DNA of 33,363 nt, taken from NCBI RefSeq assembly GCF_016429215.1, contig NZ_JAELUH010000062.1:1-33363 (forward strand), in the 5' to 3' direction. The DNA comes from Herbaspirillum sp. ASV7 (lineage in GTDB: Bacteria; Pseudomonadota; Gammaproteobacteria; Burkholderiales; Burkholderiaceae_D). How positions within the stretch are numbered: the stretch's first letter is position 1; each line of letters opens with the position of its first letter. This document shows, in pieces, positions 1 to 8,286 of this stretch. The translations under genes were made by a program, and so were the position numbers. The notes beneath the pieces were generated by a model. The model worked only from the letters and a program-made list of their open reading frames with translations, was not told the DNA's origin and searched no databases.

Positions 1-546
1 CCGGGTGCCATTCCGCTGTCGCGTCGCTTGAGCGGCCGCCGCGTGGGCATCGTCGGCATGGGCAAGGTAGGACGTGCCATCGCCCAGCGCGCTGCCGCTT
101 TCGGCTGCCCGATCGCCTATACCGACCTGCGCGCCATGGACGACCTGCCGCACCGCTTCGTGCCGGAACTGCTGCAACTGGCGCGCGAGAGCGACGTGCT
201 GGTGCTGGCCGCCGCCGCCGACCGCGCGCAGGGCATCGTCAACGCCGCCGTGCTCGATGCCCTGGGCAGCGAAGGCGTACTCATCAATATCGCGCGCGGC
301 AAGCTGGTGGTGGAAAGCGATCTGGTCGATGCGCTCACACGCGGCGTCATCGCCGGCGCCGGCCTGGATGTCTTCGTCGATGAACCCCATGTGCCGGCGG
401 CGCTGCTGACGATGGACCAGGTGGTCCTGCAGGCGCACCGCGCCAGCGCCACCGTGGAGTCGCGCACGGCCATGGGCGAGATGGTGCTGGCCAGCCTGGC
501 GCAAGGCCTGGCCGGCCAACGTCCGGACGGCAGTCTCACCACCTGA
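1..546 (+). CDS. D-2-hydroxyacid dehydrogenase, NAD-binding part (5' truncated by window edge)
   Basis: The reading frame is open from base 1, so only the C-terminal ~181 residues are present. It holds a Rossmann dinucleotide-binding motif (GIVGMGKVGRAIA) and the family signature LINIARGKLVVESDLVDAL, followed by GAGLDVFVDEPHVP, where the usual catalytic Glu lies in DEP. The His of the usual HxG(S/T) region appears as LQAHRASATVESR. These proteins reduce 2-keto acids (glyoxylate, hydroxypyruvate and similar) with NAD(P)H in the cytoplasm. The substrate cannot be read from this fragment. A TTG at 28 is an internal codon, not the start. The gene lies 69 bp upstream of a LysR regulator on the same strand. 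Confidence 0.88.
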   Translation, partial: PGAIPLSRRLSGRRVGIVGMGKVGRAIAQRAAAFGCPIAYTDLRAMDDLPHRFVPELLQLARESDVLVLAAAADRAQGIVNAAVLDALGSEGVLINIARGKLVVESDLVDALTRGVIAGAGLDVFVDEPHVPAALLTMDQVVLQAHRASATVESRTAMGEMVLASLAQGLAGQRPDGSLTT

Positions 547-557
547 GGCCGGCCACT

Positions 558-586
558 GCGGCACGGGGGCCGCACATGCCTATAAT
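558..586 (+). promoter_or_regulatory. Candidate sigma-70 promoter of the LysR gene at 616
   Basis: A perfect TATAAT hexamer lies at 581-586, about 30 bp before the ATG at 616. No good -35 hexamer is visible at the usual spacing, so only the -10 element is well supported. Confidence 0.4.
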
Positions 587-615
587 GCAGGCGCCCCCTC
601 ACTTGCGAACTCCTC

Positions 616-1524
616 ATGCTCGACCTGGCCCAAGTCCGCTGTTTCGTGGTTGCTGCGACCGAACTCAATTTCCGTCGCGCGGCCGCCCTGCTCAACATGA
701 CCCAGCCGCCGCTGTCACGGCAGATCCACCTGCTGGAACACAAGCTGGGAGTGCAATTGTTCGAACGTGTAGGCCGCACGGTGCGGCTCACCACCGAGGG
801 CCGGGTGTTCCTGGCCGATGCCTCGCGCCTGCTGCAATTGTCGGAGCAGGCCGAGAGCACGGTGCGCCGCGCCAGCCAGGGCAAGACCGGACGGGTGCGG
901 GTGGGCTTCACCGGCGCGGCCGGCTATGAACTGATTCCCGAATTGCTGATGCAGGCGCGCCGGCAATTGCCGGAGATCGATGTGGTGCTCTTCGAGCTGA
1001 TCTCGGTGGCGCAACTGGAAGCCTTCAGCGCCAATACCATCGATATCGGTTTCCTGCGGCCACTGGCCTCGCGCCAGCCGCTGGAGATGACGATGGTGGA
1101 CGACGAGCCGCTGGTGCTGGCCCTGCCGCTCGGACATGCCCTGGCCCAGCATGCGCAGATCGCCACGCAACAGCTCGATGGCCAGGCCTTCATCATGCAC
1201 TCGCCCACCCACGGCAAGTATTTCTACGACCGCATCATGGCCATGCTGGGCGCGGCCGACGTCAAGCCCGACTTCACCCAGTACATCGACCAGAGCCCCA
1301 CCATCCTCTCGCTGGTGCGCGCCGGCCTGGGCGTGGGCATCCTGCCGGCCTCGGCGCAGCGCTTCCATTACGACCGGGTGGAGTTCCGCCCGCTGGCCGG
1401 CGATGCGCCACGCGCCGAGATGGGCATGGCCTGGCGCGGCGACCAGGACAATCCGGCCGTGACCGCATTCCGCCTGATGGCGGCCGACTATTGCGCGGCA
1501 CGTGCCAGCACGCCGCGCGCCTGA
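616..1524 (+). CDS. LysR-family transcriptional regulator
   Basis: 302 residues, the normal LysR length. The N-terminal winged helix-turn-helix is clear: residues 1-60 contain FRRAAALLNMTQPPLSRQI and LEHKLGVQLFERVGR. A periplasmic-binding-protein-like effector domain follows from about residue 90 (RVGFTGAAGYELIPELL). The domain resembles the aromatic-catabolism branch (CatM/BenM-like) in style, but the effector is not deducible. It follows the dehydrogenase fragment on the same strand rather than standing divergent to a target, and it converges on mntP with only 2 bp between stop codons. It may regulate the upstream dehydrogenase locus outside the window; that is inference. Confidence 0.93.
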   Translation: MLDLAQVRCFVVAATELNFRRAAALLNMTQPPLSRQIHLLEHKLGVQLFERVGRTVRLTTEGRVFLADASRLLQLSEQAESTVRRASQGKTGRVRVGFTGAAGYELIPELLMQARRQLPEIDVVLFELISVAQLEAFSANTIDIGFLRPLASRQPLEMTMVDDEPLVLALPLGHALAQHAQIATQQLDGQAFIMHSPTHGKYFYDRIMAMLGAADVKPDFTQYIDQSPTILSLVRAGLGVGILPASAQRFHYDRVEFRPLAGDAPRAEMGMAWRGDQDNPAVTAFRLMAADYCAARASTPRA

Positions 1525-1526
1525 AC

Positions 1527-2102
1527 TCAGCCGCCCACGCGGCTCATGTGTTCGTAGAGGATGGCCGCACCCACGCCGATCAACACCACGCCGCCCAGGA
1601 TCTCGGCGCGCTTGCCGATGATGCCGCCCAGCACGCGCCCGACCATCACGCCGATGGTGACCATGGTGGTGGTGGCCAGGCCGATCAGCAGGGCCGCTTC
1701 GAGGATGTTGACGTCGATGAAGGCCAGGCCCACGCCCACGGCCATGGCGTCGATGCTGGTGGCCACGGCGGTCAGGGCCAGCATGATCACCGACTGCTTC
1801 TGCGGACCAGCTTCGGCCTCTTCCTCCTCCTCGCTGCAGCCTTCGTGGATCATGCGCAGGCCCAGCACCAGCAACAGCACGAAGGCGATCCAGTGATCCC
1901 ATTGGGCCACCCACTTGCTGGCCACGGAACCGGCGAACCAGCCGATGAGCGGCGTGATGGCTTCGATTACGCCAAACAGCAGGCCGATGCGCAGGGCTTG
2001 CAGCAGGCGTGGCTTCTGCATGGCGGCGCCCTTGCCGATGGCTGCCGCAAAGGCGTCAGTGGACATCGCAAGCGCGAGGAGAACGAGAGCGGGGAAATTC
2101 AT
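1527..2102 (-). CDS. mntP: Manganese efflux pump MntP
   Basis: 191 residues, close to E. coli MntP (188). Six hydrophobic segments in a 3+3 duplicated arrangement are visible. Each half carries the conserved acidic motif: [14 protein letters not shown] near residue 12 and [15 protein letters not shown] near residue 110, with the Asp residues needed for Mn2+ transport in this family. The loop between the halves is acidic ([11 protein letters not shown]). It is an inner-membrane exporter that lowers cytoplasmic manganese. The start ATG at 2102 has a good ribosome site (AAGGAA). A yybP-ykoY riboswitch and promoter lie just upstream, which independently supports the function. Confidence 0.95.
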   Translation of the reverse strand: MNFPALVLLALAMSTDAFAAAIGKGAAMQKPRLLQALRIGLLFGVIEAITPLIGWFAGSVASKWVAQWDHWIAFVLLLVLGLRMIHEGCSEEEEEAEAGPQKQSVIMLALTAVATSIDAMAVGVGLAFIDVNILEAALLIGLATTTMVTIGVMVGRVLGGIIGKRAEILGGVVLIGVGAAILYEHMSRVGG

Positions 2103-2169
2103 GAACGGGGTTCCTTGGCCGGGCGAAGTCCATGGACGCGCCTGCGCGCCCAGCCTGGCCGCAGGAAAC

Positions 2170-2282
2170 GTCTATGGTCTCGCCTACCTGATTGGCTACC
2201 CGCGCCACGGCAATGTGTTGCCGAGAATGTTGACACGGGCTCTTCCGGTGGGCCCGGAAGCTGGCTACTCCCCAAAGAGAAG
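2170..2282 (-). ncRNA. yybP-ykoY manganese riboswitch in the mntP leader
   Basis: Reading the minus strand from about 2282 towards mntP, the leader contains TTGGGGAGTAGCC (2275-2263), then an arm with a small hairpin, then GTGTCAACATTCTCGG, and finally GGCGAGACCATAG (2184-2172). The GGGGAGTAGC and GTCAACAT.CTCG blocks are the conserved core of the yybP-ykoY family, which senses Mn2+ and turns on mntP in enterobacteria. The leader sits between a plausible promoter and the mntP start with about 70 nt left for an expression platform. The boundaries are approximate because no covariance model was run. Confidence 0.85.
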
Positions 2283-2287
2283 CCCGG

Positions 2288-2317
2288 ATTTTAAACGATT
2301 GCAGCCTGGCTGGACAA
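2288..2317 (-). promoter_or_regulatory. mntP: Promoter of the mntP riboswitch transcript
   Basis: On the minus strand TTGTCC (2317-2312) and TAAAAT (2293-2288) are separated by 18 bp. The predicted start of transcription near 2281 falls exactly at the beginning of the riboswitch core. Confidence 0.6.
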
Positions 2318-2352
2318 GTTGCAGGGCGGGATGTGGCATGTCGACGACATTA

Positions 2353-2369
2353 CGATACGATTCGTATCG
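2353..2369. repeat. 17-bp inverted repeat between mntP promoter and the 2407 gene
   Basis: CGATACGA-T-TCGTATCG is a perfect 8-bp inverted repeat around a single central base. It lies about 70 bp upstream of the inferred mntP start of transcription and 38 bp past the end of the next gene. It could be an operator site or part of a weak terminator; no T-run follows on either strand, so an operator is favoured. Confidence 0.45.
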
Positions 2370-2406
2370 ATCTATCGTCAGACCATCAGGTCTTGGCGCT
2401 GCAGGC

Positions 2407-4011
2407 TCAGAGGCCCACCAGTTGCGTGCCATGCCCCCGTACTGCCGCCGGATCGCTCTGCAGCAAACCCAGCGTGCCGACCTGCTCCAAAACCTGGCGA
2501 CGGCGGGTAGCGCCCTCGGCGGCACGGGCGTCGCGGTCATCCTGCAACTGGGCCGCGAAGTCGCGCACGATCTGCGCCTGCAGTGGCGTATGGGTGCTGC
2601 TGACCAGGTCGCCCATGACGTACTTGCTCACCCGGGTGTCCTGGCTGGCCGACTGGCTCACACGTGCCTGCACCAGGTAGCCCAGGCGGTAGCCGATATC
2701 GACCTGGCTGCTGGCCTGGTCATCGATCTGGTGGTAAGTGTAGTTCTGCGATTGCCGGCTGGTATCCAGGCGCAGCGGCAGATCCGCCTGCAGGGACTCA
2801 TGATAGGAGGCCTTGAGGGAGGAACTGCTGCGCTGCTGGATGTCACGGTCAGCCTGGCTGCTGCCGGAGAGGGTGGTGTGCTGCGAGACCTGGTAATCGA
2901 AGCCGTCGACCTCATCATGGCGCAGCGGATTGGGTGTGGACGTCGCCCCGGTGATCGAGGCAGTGAAATCGGCCAGGCCCGAGAGCATGCTGCGGTCATC
3001 GCTGCTGGCCGCCAGCCGCGGCGCCGGACCGGCGCTGGCTGTACCTGCTGACCCGGCGCTGCCATTGAGTTGCGAGAAGGCATCCTTGAACAGCGTCGTC
3101 AATGCGCCATCCGCATGGCCGCGGTCGGCGGCGCTGTCGAACTGCTGCAGGTAGTTGGCGATGGCACGCTGACGCTGTTCGGCGCTACCGGTGATGGCAT
3201 CCGTGCCGGCGTCGACCTGGACCTTCATGCTGCCGCCCGCGTTGCTCACGGCCACGCTGCGCTGGCTGGCATCGGCATGGAATTGCACGCTGGTGCCACC
3301 GGAGAGGCTGGCCTTGAGATCGACGGAGGCCAGTTGGCTGCTGTCGAACTGCGTCAGCCCGGAGAGCGACAACGTGGGTGGCTGTCCGGCCAGGCCTTGC
3401 ACGGCGGCTTCGAAGGCATCTCCCAGTTGGCCCAGTGCGGCACGCTCTTCATCGGTGAGCTTGCCGGCCGTCAGCTTGAGGTCAACGGCCACGCCATCGC
3501 TGTTGGAGGACAGGCTCAATTCGACCTGCGCACCGGAGGCCGTAGTCACCGAGAGGCTCACGCCATCGCTGCCAAAGCGATGCAACTGGTCGCGCAGGAT
3601 CGCCTGGACACCGCTGCTGCCCTGGCGGGCTTGATCCGACACCATGACCGATTGTGAATAGGAAGCGTTGTCCGGTCCTAGCAAGGTGGCCTGATCCATC
3701 AGGGCCCGGCCCAGCCCTTTCCAGTGCGATCCCAGATCACCCGCCCTGACGTCAGCGTTCATACGGGTGGAGATGGCGTCGGTCTGCGCCGCTTCCCAGA
3801 CTGCGCGTGGCAGCGAGGAGGTAGCATCCAGCAGGCCCGAGGCCGAATACAGGGCAAGCGATGGCGATGCGGCCTGCCCCAGCGACGTCGTGGTGCTGGC
3901 CACCGGCGCTGCCGTGGCAGCCGCCGTCGACGAGGATGACGATGCAGAAGACGACGACGACGTCGGCGTCACATAGGTCGGCACGGAAAGCAGCGGTGCA
4001 AGAGTGGTCAT
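2407..4011 (-). CDS. Unknown Ser/Thr/Ala-rich protein, ~534 aa
   Basis: I chose the ATG at 4011 over the longer TTG start at 4062. The protein opens with MTTLAPLLSVPTYV and then a low-complexity Ser/Thr/Ala stretch of about 40 residues. It has no signal peptide or membrane segment. The middle (about residues 140-300) alternates short beta-like strands rich in Ser, Val and Asp (for example LSVTTASGAQVELSLSSN) with helices such as TDEERAALGQLGDAFEAAV. The C-terminal third is rich in Gln, Ser and Asp. Codon use matches the neighbours and the frame is open for 1.6 kb, so it is a real gene. Similar-looking proteins of unknown role occur in Pseudomonas as far as I recall; I do not assign a function. 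Confidence 0.75.
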   Translation of the reverse strand: MTTLAPLLSVPTYVTPTSSSSSASSSSSTAAATAAPVASTTTSLGQAASPSLALYSASGLLDATSSLPRAVWEAAQTDAISTRMNADVRAGDLGSHWKGLGRALMDQATLLGPDNASYSQSVMVSDQARQGSSGVQAILRDQLHRFGSDGVSLSVTTASGAQVELSLSSNSDGVAVDLKLTAGKLTDEERAALGQLGDAFEAAVQGLAGQPPTLSLSGLTQFDSSQLASVDLKASLSGGTSVQFHADASQRSVAVSNAGGSMKVQVDAGTDAITGSAEQRQRAIANYLQQFDSAADRGHADGALTTLFKDAFSQLNGSAGSAGTASAGPAPRLAASSDDRSMLSGLADFTASITGATSTPNPLRHDEVDGFDYQVSQHTTLSGSSQADRDIQQRSSSSLKASYHESLQADLPLRLDTSRQSQNYTYHQIDDQASSQVDIGYRLGYLVQARVSQSASQDTRVSKYVMGDLVSSTHTPLQAQIVRDFAAQLQDDRDARAAEGATRRRQVLEQVGTLGLLQSDPAAVRGHGTQLVGL

Positions 4012-4113
4012 GGGCACGGGACAACAACAGGCGATAACGCCTCTAACGGCCCGACCCGGCAAAGCTTTAGCTCAACGCACGGCCCGTGTCGACACGCAGC
4101 GTCTTGGTGGGCC

Positions 4114-5025
4114 CTAGTGCGGCGGGTGTCCCACGGGATCGACGTGGGTCATCACGTCCAGCACATGGTGCGCCTCCAGCACCCGTTGACGGGCTGCGGT
4201 GGCGATGGCATGACCTTCGGTGACGGTGATCTCACCATCGATTTCCAGGTGGACGTCCACCAGCGTCATGTCGCCCATGCGGCGCGTGCGCAGGTCGTGC
4301 AAGCCTTGCACGCCGGGCGTGGCCATCAGGGTGGCGCGAATGGCCTCGGTTTCCTCGCTCGATACGGCGCGGTCCATCAGGTCGTGCAGTGCGCTCCAGA
4401 AGAATCCCCAGCCGGTGCGCGAAACCATCAGGCCCACCACGGCCGCGGCCACCGGATCGAGCAGCGTGAAGCCGGCCAGGTTGCCCACGATGCCCAGCGC
4501 TACCACCAGCGAAGAGGCCGCATCCGAACGCGCATGCCAGGCATTGGCCACCAGCAGGCTGGAGCGTACCCGCTCGGCGATGCGCAGCATGTAGCGGAAC
4601 AGCAGTTCCTTGGACAGCAGCGCCACCAGCGCCACCCACAGCGCCGCCACATGGACCGGCGGCGTATGGCCGTAGTCCTGGATCTTGTGCGCGGCAGTGA
4701 ACAGCATGCCGATGCCCACGGCCAGCAGCAGCGCGCCCAGCGCCAGGGAAGCGGCCGTCTCGTAACGCTGGTGGCCGTACTGGTGGTCCTCGTCGGCCTG
4801 CTTGCGGCTGTGATGGCCGGCCAGCAGCACCACGAAGTCCGAGACCAGGTCGGTGAGGGAATGGATGCCGTCGGCAATGAGCGCCTGCGAACCCGACAGC
4901 AGGCCTGCGGTGATCTGCAACAGCACCAGGACGATGTTGACCACGATGCTGACCAGGGTACTGATGCGGCCAGCACGATGTCGTGCGTCACCATCCTTGA
5001 AATCGTCTATTTGGGTACTTAACAT
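4114..5025 (-). CDS. Cation diffusion facilitator family transporter (zinc-type site)
   Basis: 303 residues with six predicted membrane helices and a cytoplasmic C-terminal domain, typical of CDF exporters. Helix 2 has ADGIHSLTDLVSD and helix 5 has NAWHARSDAASS, giving the HxxxD + HxxxD metal site of Zn/Co/Cd transporters rather than the DxxxD + HxxxD site of FieF (YiiP) or the DDxxD pattern of manganese members. The C-terminal domain has the usual alpha-beta ferredoxin-like fold signals (MTLVDVHLEIDGEITVTEGHAIA). It probably exports Zn2+ by proton antiport at the inner membrane. The start ATG at 5025 has only a weak ribosome site. It is divergent from the FapA-like gene, with 281 bp between them in which I see no gene. 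Confidence 0.93.
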   Translation of the reverse strand: MLSTQIDDFKDGDARHRAGRISTLVSIVVNIVLVLLQITAGLLSGSQALIADGIHSLTDLVSDFVVLLAGHHSRKQADEDHQYGHQRYETAASLALGALLLAVGIGMLFTAAHKIQDYGHTPPVHVAALWVALVALLSKELLFRYMLRIAERVRSSLLVANAWHARSDAASSLVVALGIVGNLAGFTLLDPVAAAVVGLMVSRTGWGFFWSALHDLMDRAVSSEETEAIRATLMATPGVQGLHDLRTRRMGDMTLVDVHLEIDGEITVTEGHAIATAARQRVLEAHHVLDVMTHVDPVGHPPH

Positions 5026-5306
5026 AAAAATAACTTTAAGAGCCTAATCTAGAGCATTTGACGGCAAACCTTGTGCAATGGATGAAATTGCTGGATCATC
5101 TTGCCACATCACAATGTCAGCCGTATGTCGCCAGGGGGGGCTATGGTCGGCGATTTCGCCCGTGTGTGCAAACTTTCAATCCTGCAAGGCGTGGCGGGTT
5201 GACCACGCCGGCACAGCAACTCTCCCCCGCGCATGAACATCACCGCCCGCAGCAGCGCGCGGGATGAGACCGGTGTCTCCGGTGCAGCAATTCATCGAGG
5301 ATCAGC

Positions 5307-6944
5307 ATGAACCAAGCAACCCCGCAACCGTTGTCGTTTGCGTTCGACAGGGCCAGCGGCGAACTGAGCGCAACCTATACGCCCACGGCCGGATTCCCGC
5401 CGCTGACGCTGGCCTACCTGAAGCAGGCCATGGCCGATCATGGGCTCACCAAGCTGTTCTTCCAGGATTCGGTCCTCAATGGTTTCGTGCGCAAGGCCGA
5501 GGAGAACAAGGAAAGCGTGACCCAGGTCATCGCCGAACGCCGCGATGGCGAGTTCTCGCTGGAGGTGGCGGATGACCTCATGACCGCCTCGCTGACCCTG
5601 GTGCCACCCTACGCGGGCCGCGCCAAGAGCGTGGAGGTGGTCAATGCGATCCGTGCTGCCGGCATCACCTACGGCATCCTGCATGAGCAGTTGCGCGCGG
5701 CACTGTCGGCCGGTTTCTGCGACAAGCTGGTGGTGGCCCAGGGCCTCATGCCCACGCCTGCCGAGCCGGCCCGTTTCGAGAGCCTGCTGGAGCAAAAGGA
5801 AGAAGAACTCTCCGACATCGATGACGACGCCGTGGTCTCCTATGCCGACATGGCGCACATCCTGCTGGTCTCGGTGGGCGATCCGCTGATGCGTCGCATC
5901 CCGCCGGTGCCGGGCAAGGATGGCATCGATATCCGTGGCGGCAAGGTGCCGGCACGTCCCATCGCCGACATCGGCTTCGCCAAGGAATGCGTGGGCGCCG
6001 AACCCAGCCCCGACGATCCAGACCTGCTCATCGCCATGGTGCCGGGCCAGCCTACGCTGATCAAGAATGGCGTGAAGGTCAATCCGGTCATCGACGTCGA
6101 AAACGTCGACCTGTCCACCGGCAACCTCAGCTTCGAAGGCACGGTGCGGGTCTCCGGCGACGTGCTCACTGGCATGAAGATGCACGTGGGCGGGGACGTG
6201 GTCGTCAATGGCACCGTCGAAGCCGCCGAGATCGTGGCCGGCGGCAATGTGGTGGTCAAGGGCGGCGTGATCGGGCATAGCGAAGGCGTGACCGCACAGG
6301 CCGGCACCACGGCCATCGCCAGTCGCATCAGCTCGCAGAAATCGGTGCAGGTCATGTTCGCCGAGAGCGCCCACATCGAGGCAGCCGAGAAGATCCTGGT
6401 GCTGGGCAATGCGCGCCACTGCGAGTTGCTGGCCGGCGACGAGATCACGGTGGGCAAGGGCAACCCGCGTACCGGGCATATCATCGGCGGGCGCATCGAG
6501 GCCACCAACGTCATCCGCGCCAATGTCATCGGCGCCCAGACCATGACCCATACCCGCATACAGGTGGGCCTGGACCCCTATCTGGAAGAGAAGATCGCCA
6601 TCAAGGAACAGGAATACACGCGCAAGGTGGCCGAGCTGGACCGCACCATCAAACAGCAGAGCTACTACAAGCTCAATCCCGAAAAGGCCACGCCGGAAAT
6701 CCTCTTCGAGACCAGCGACAAGCGCAAGGCGCTGGCCTACGAGGTCAAGGTGCTGCTGGAAGAAGTCAGCCAGATGAAGGAAGGCATGATCGCCGCCGAA
6801 GATGCCCGCATCATCGTCGCCAAGGCCGTCTACGAGGGCACGGAGTTGCGCATCGGTCACGAGGCCTGGCCGGTGCAATCCGACCTGGGCGGCGGGACGG
6901 CGCAACTGTTCGAAGGCGATATCCGCTACAACCCGAAGAAGTGA
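5307..6944 (+). CDS. FapA / DUF342 domain protein (flagellar assembly protein A family)
   Basis: 545 residues. An N-terminal region with a putative helix-strand domain (residues ~1-190) is followed by repeated Gly-Val-rich beta-helix turns: VRVSGDVLTGMKMHVGGDV, VVNGTVEAAEIVAGGNVVV and VVKGGVIGHSEGVTAQ, as in DUF342 proteins. A coiled-coil segment then follows (LEEKIAIKEQEYTRKVAELDRTI and LAYEVKVLLEEVSQMKE), with a short C-terminal tail. The family includes Vibrio FapA, which affects polar flagellum and chemotaxis-related processes, but the biochemical role is unclear. The ATG at 5307 has a strong GAGGA site. No flagellar genes are adjacent here, so a flagellar role is not supported by context. 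Confidence 0.88.
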   Translation: MNQATPQPLSFAFDRASGELSATYTPTAGFPPLTLAYLKQAMADHGLTKLFFQDSVLNGFVRKAEENKESVTQVIAERRDGEFSLEVADDLMTASLTLVPPYAGRAKSVEVVNAIRAAGITYGILHEQLRAALSAGFCDKLVVAQGLMPTPAEPARFESLLEQKEEELSDIDDDAVVSYADMAHILLVSVGDPLMRRIPPVPGKDGIDIRGGKVPARPIADIGFAKECVGAEPSPDDPDLLIAMVPGQPTLIKNGVKVNPVIDVENVDLSTGNLSFEGTVRVSGDVLTGMKMHVGGDVVVNGTVEAAEIVAGGNVVVKGGVIGHSEGVTAQAGTTAIASRISSQKSVQVMFAESAHIEAAEKILVLGNARHCELLAGDEITVGKGNPRTGHIIGGRIEATNVIRANVIGAQTMTHTRIQVGLDPYLEEKIAIKEQEYTRKVAELDRTIKQQSYYKLNPEKATPEILFETSDKRKALAYEVKVLLEEVSQMKEGMIAAEDARIIVAKAVYEGTELRIGHEAWPVQSDLGGGTAQLFEGDIRYNPKK

Positions 6945-6958
6945 GGCTGCGGCCTCGC

Positions 6959-7002
6959 TGTGGATAAGTCATCCTGCGCCAGCCGGGATGGACTTATCCA
7001 CA
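6959..7002. promoter_or_regulatory. Inverted pair of perfect DnaA boxes (also a 12-bp stem hairpin)
   Basis: TGTGGATAAGTC (6959-6970) and GACTTATCCACA (6991-7002) form a perfect 12-bp inverted repeat; inside it ATCC/GGAT extends the stem. Each arm contains the consensus DnaA box TTATCCACA, one on each strand (6959-6967 minus, 6994-7002 plus). It lies between the FapA-like gene and the small gene at 7023. No T-run follows, so it is not a classical terminator. It could bind DnaA, or it may simply be a stem by chance. Confidence 0.6.
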
Positions 7003-7022
7003 CCCCATCCCGAGAAGCGCCC

Positions 7023-7421
7023 ATGCAAGATACCCTCCCCCATCCCGATCTGGCGCAGTTGCGCGAACTGGCCCGCCAAAGCGCCGCCATCACGCAGGAC
7101 TGCAATTGCCGTAGCGTCGACAGCAGCGGCTGGATCAGCCTGCCGCTGTCGCTGCCGGAAACCCAGCTGGTCGATATCGCCACGCTCATCGTCGATCCCT
7201 ACGACGAACCGACCTTTACCGAATACCATCCCGATGGCACCCGTTATGGCTCGCCGGAGGCCCCCATCGCGCCGGCCTGGTATCCCTACAATCGCTGCAA
7301 CATCGCCCGCTGCCAGCAATGCGGACGCCACCTGCTGCGCTACATGGAGGCCGGCGGCTATTTCGTCGACCGCCGCATCCGCGCGCTGGAGCGGCCGGAG
7401 CTGGTGGTGGACGGCAGTTGA
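7023..7421 (+). CDS. Unknown small protein with a CxxC pair, 132 aa
   Basis: The ATG at 7023 is preferred over an upstream GTG at 6960, because that GTG falls inside the DnaA-box inverted repeat. The protein has a Cys pair in the first third (DCNCRS) and a CQQC motif near the end (NIARCQQCGRHLLRYMEAGGYFVDRRIR), which looks like half of a zinc ribbon. The middle has acidic and Pro-rich text (VDPYDEPTFTEYHPDG). No signal peptide or membrane segment is seen. I do not recognise the family. It follows the FapA-like gene by 78 bp on the same strand and ends 5 bp before the end of the convergent LysR gene. Confidence 0.72.
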   Translation: MQDTLPHPDLAQLRELARQSAAITQDCNCRSVDSSGWISLPLSLPETQLVDIATLIVDPYDEPTFTEYHPDGTRYGSPEAPIAPAWYPYNRCNIARCQQCGRHLLRYMEAGGYFVDRRIRALERPELVVDGS

Positions 7422-7426
7422 GGCCC

Positions 7427-8275
7427 TCAGCCGCGACTGAGGCGGCTGGCCATCAGGATCTGATACAGCGTATCGGCCGGGCGTGACAAGCGTCGCGCCG
7501 TCAACGCCACATATTCCACATCGGGCAGGCGCGGCAACGCCGCATGATTGAGCGGCGGCACCAGGTCGCGTGAACCCAGATGCTGCGGCAGGGCAGCCAG
7601 GCCCAGGCCGCCGCGCGCCGCCGCCATGCAGCCGGCATGGCTGCCGCTGGTACAGACGATGCGCCAGTGATGGCCGGACTTGCCCAGCGCCTGCAAGGTG
7701 GCCGCCCGGGTGATGCTGGGTTCGGGCAAGAGGATCAGGGGCAGCGGCTCAGTCAGGTCGACCAGCGTGTCAGGGCGCGTGAGCCACTGCATCGGGGTGG
7801 AGAACATGCTGTGCCCGCGCGCCTCGCCGGCGCGCCGCTTGCCCACCAGCAGATCCAGCTTGCCCTGGTCCAGCGAGGCGTAGAGTTCGCTGGTCAGGCC
7901 GATGGTGATCTCCAGCTCCACTTCCGGATGCTGGCTGCGAAAGGCGGCCAGCATGTCCGGCAGCGGTCCCATGGCGAGGTCATCAGAGGTGCCGAAGCGC
8001 ACCCGCCCGCGCAGGCGCGGCGCGCTGAACTGGGCCTCGGCACGGGCATGCGCCTGCAGGATCAGACGCGCATGCACCAGCAGGCTTTCGCCATCGGCGG
8101 TCAGGGCCAGCGAGTGGGTATCGCGCACGAACAGGCGCCGCCCCAGGCTCTCTTCAAGCCGGCGAATGTGGTCGCTCACGCTCGATTGCGTCAGGCCGAG
8201 CTGGCGCCCGGCCTCGGTGAAACTGGCCGAGGCGGCGGCGGTGGTGAAGGTCTGTAGCCAGACAGGATTGAGCAT
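7427..8275 (-). CDS. LysR-family regulator, divergent from the 8394 transporter
   Basis: 282 residues from the ATG at 8275; ATGs at 8284 and 8290 are also possible, but the latter overlaps an inverted repeat likely to be an operator. The HTH (FTEAGRQLGLTQSSVSDHIRRLEESLGRRLF) is clear, and the substrate-binding domain starts around residue 90 (RGRVRFGTSDDLAMGPLPDML). It is divergently transcribed from a bile acid:sodium symporter-like gene, the usual arrangement for a LysR activator and its target. The effector is unknown. Confidence 0.9.
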   Translation of the reverse strand: MLNPVWLQTFTTAAASASFTEAGRQLGLTQSSVSDHIRRLEESLGRRLFVRDTHSLALTADGESLLVHARLILQAHARAEAQFSAPRLRGRVRFGTSDDLAMGPLPDMLAAFRSQHPEVELEITIGLTSELYASLDQGKLDLLVGKRRAGEARGHSMFSTPMQWLTRPDTLVDLTEPLPLILLPEPSITRAATLQALGKSGHHWRIVCTSGSHAGCMAAARGGLGLAALPQHLGSRDLVPPLNHAALPRLPDVEYVALTARRLSRPADTLYQILMASRLSRG

Positions 8276-8286
8276 GAAGGACATTA

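Noticed and set aside
715-1914. 399-codon minus-strand open frame over the LysR and mntP genes
   Set aside because: Overlaps two well-supported genes and is Gly/Arg/His-rich without a domain.
5058-5267. 69-codon frame in the CDF/FapA-like intergenic region
   Set aside because: No ribosome site and no recognisable protein; likely chance.
5292-6905. 537-codon minus-strand open frame antisense to the FapA-like gene
   Set aside because: It mirrors the real gene in a GC-rich genome, is rich in His/Asp/Gly as antisense shadows are, and has no ribosome site or family.
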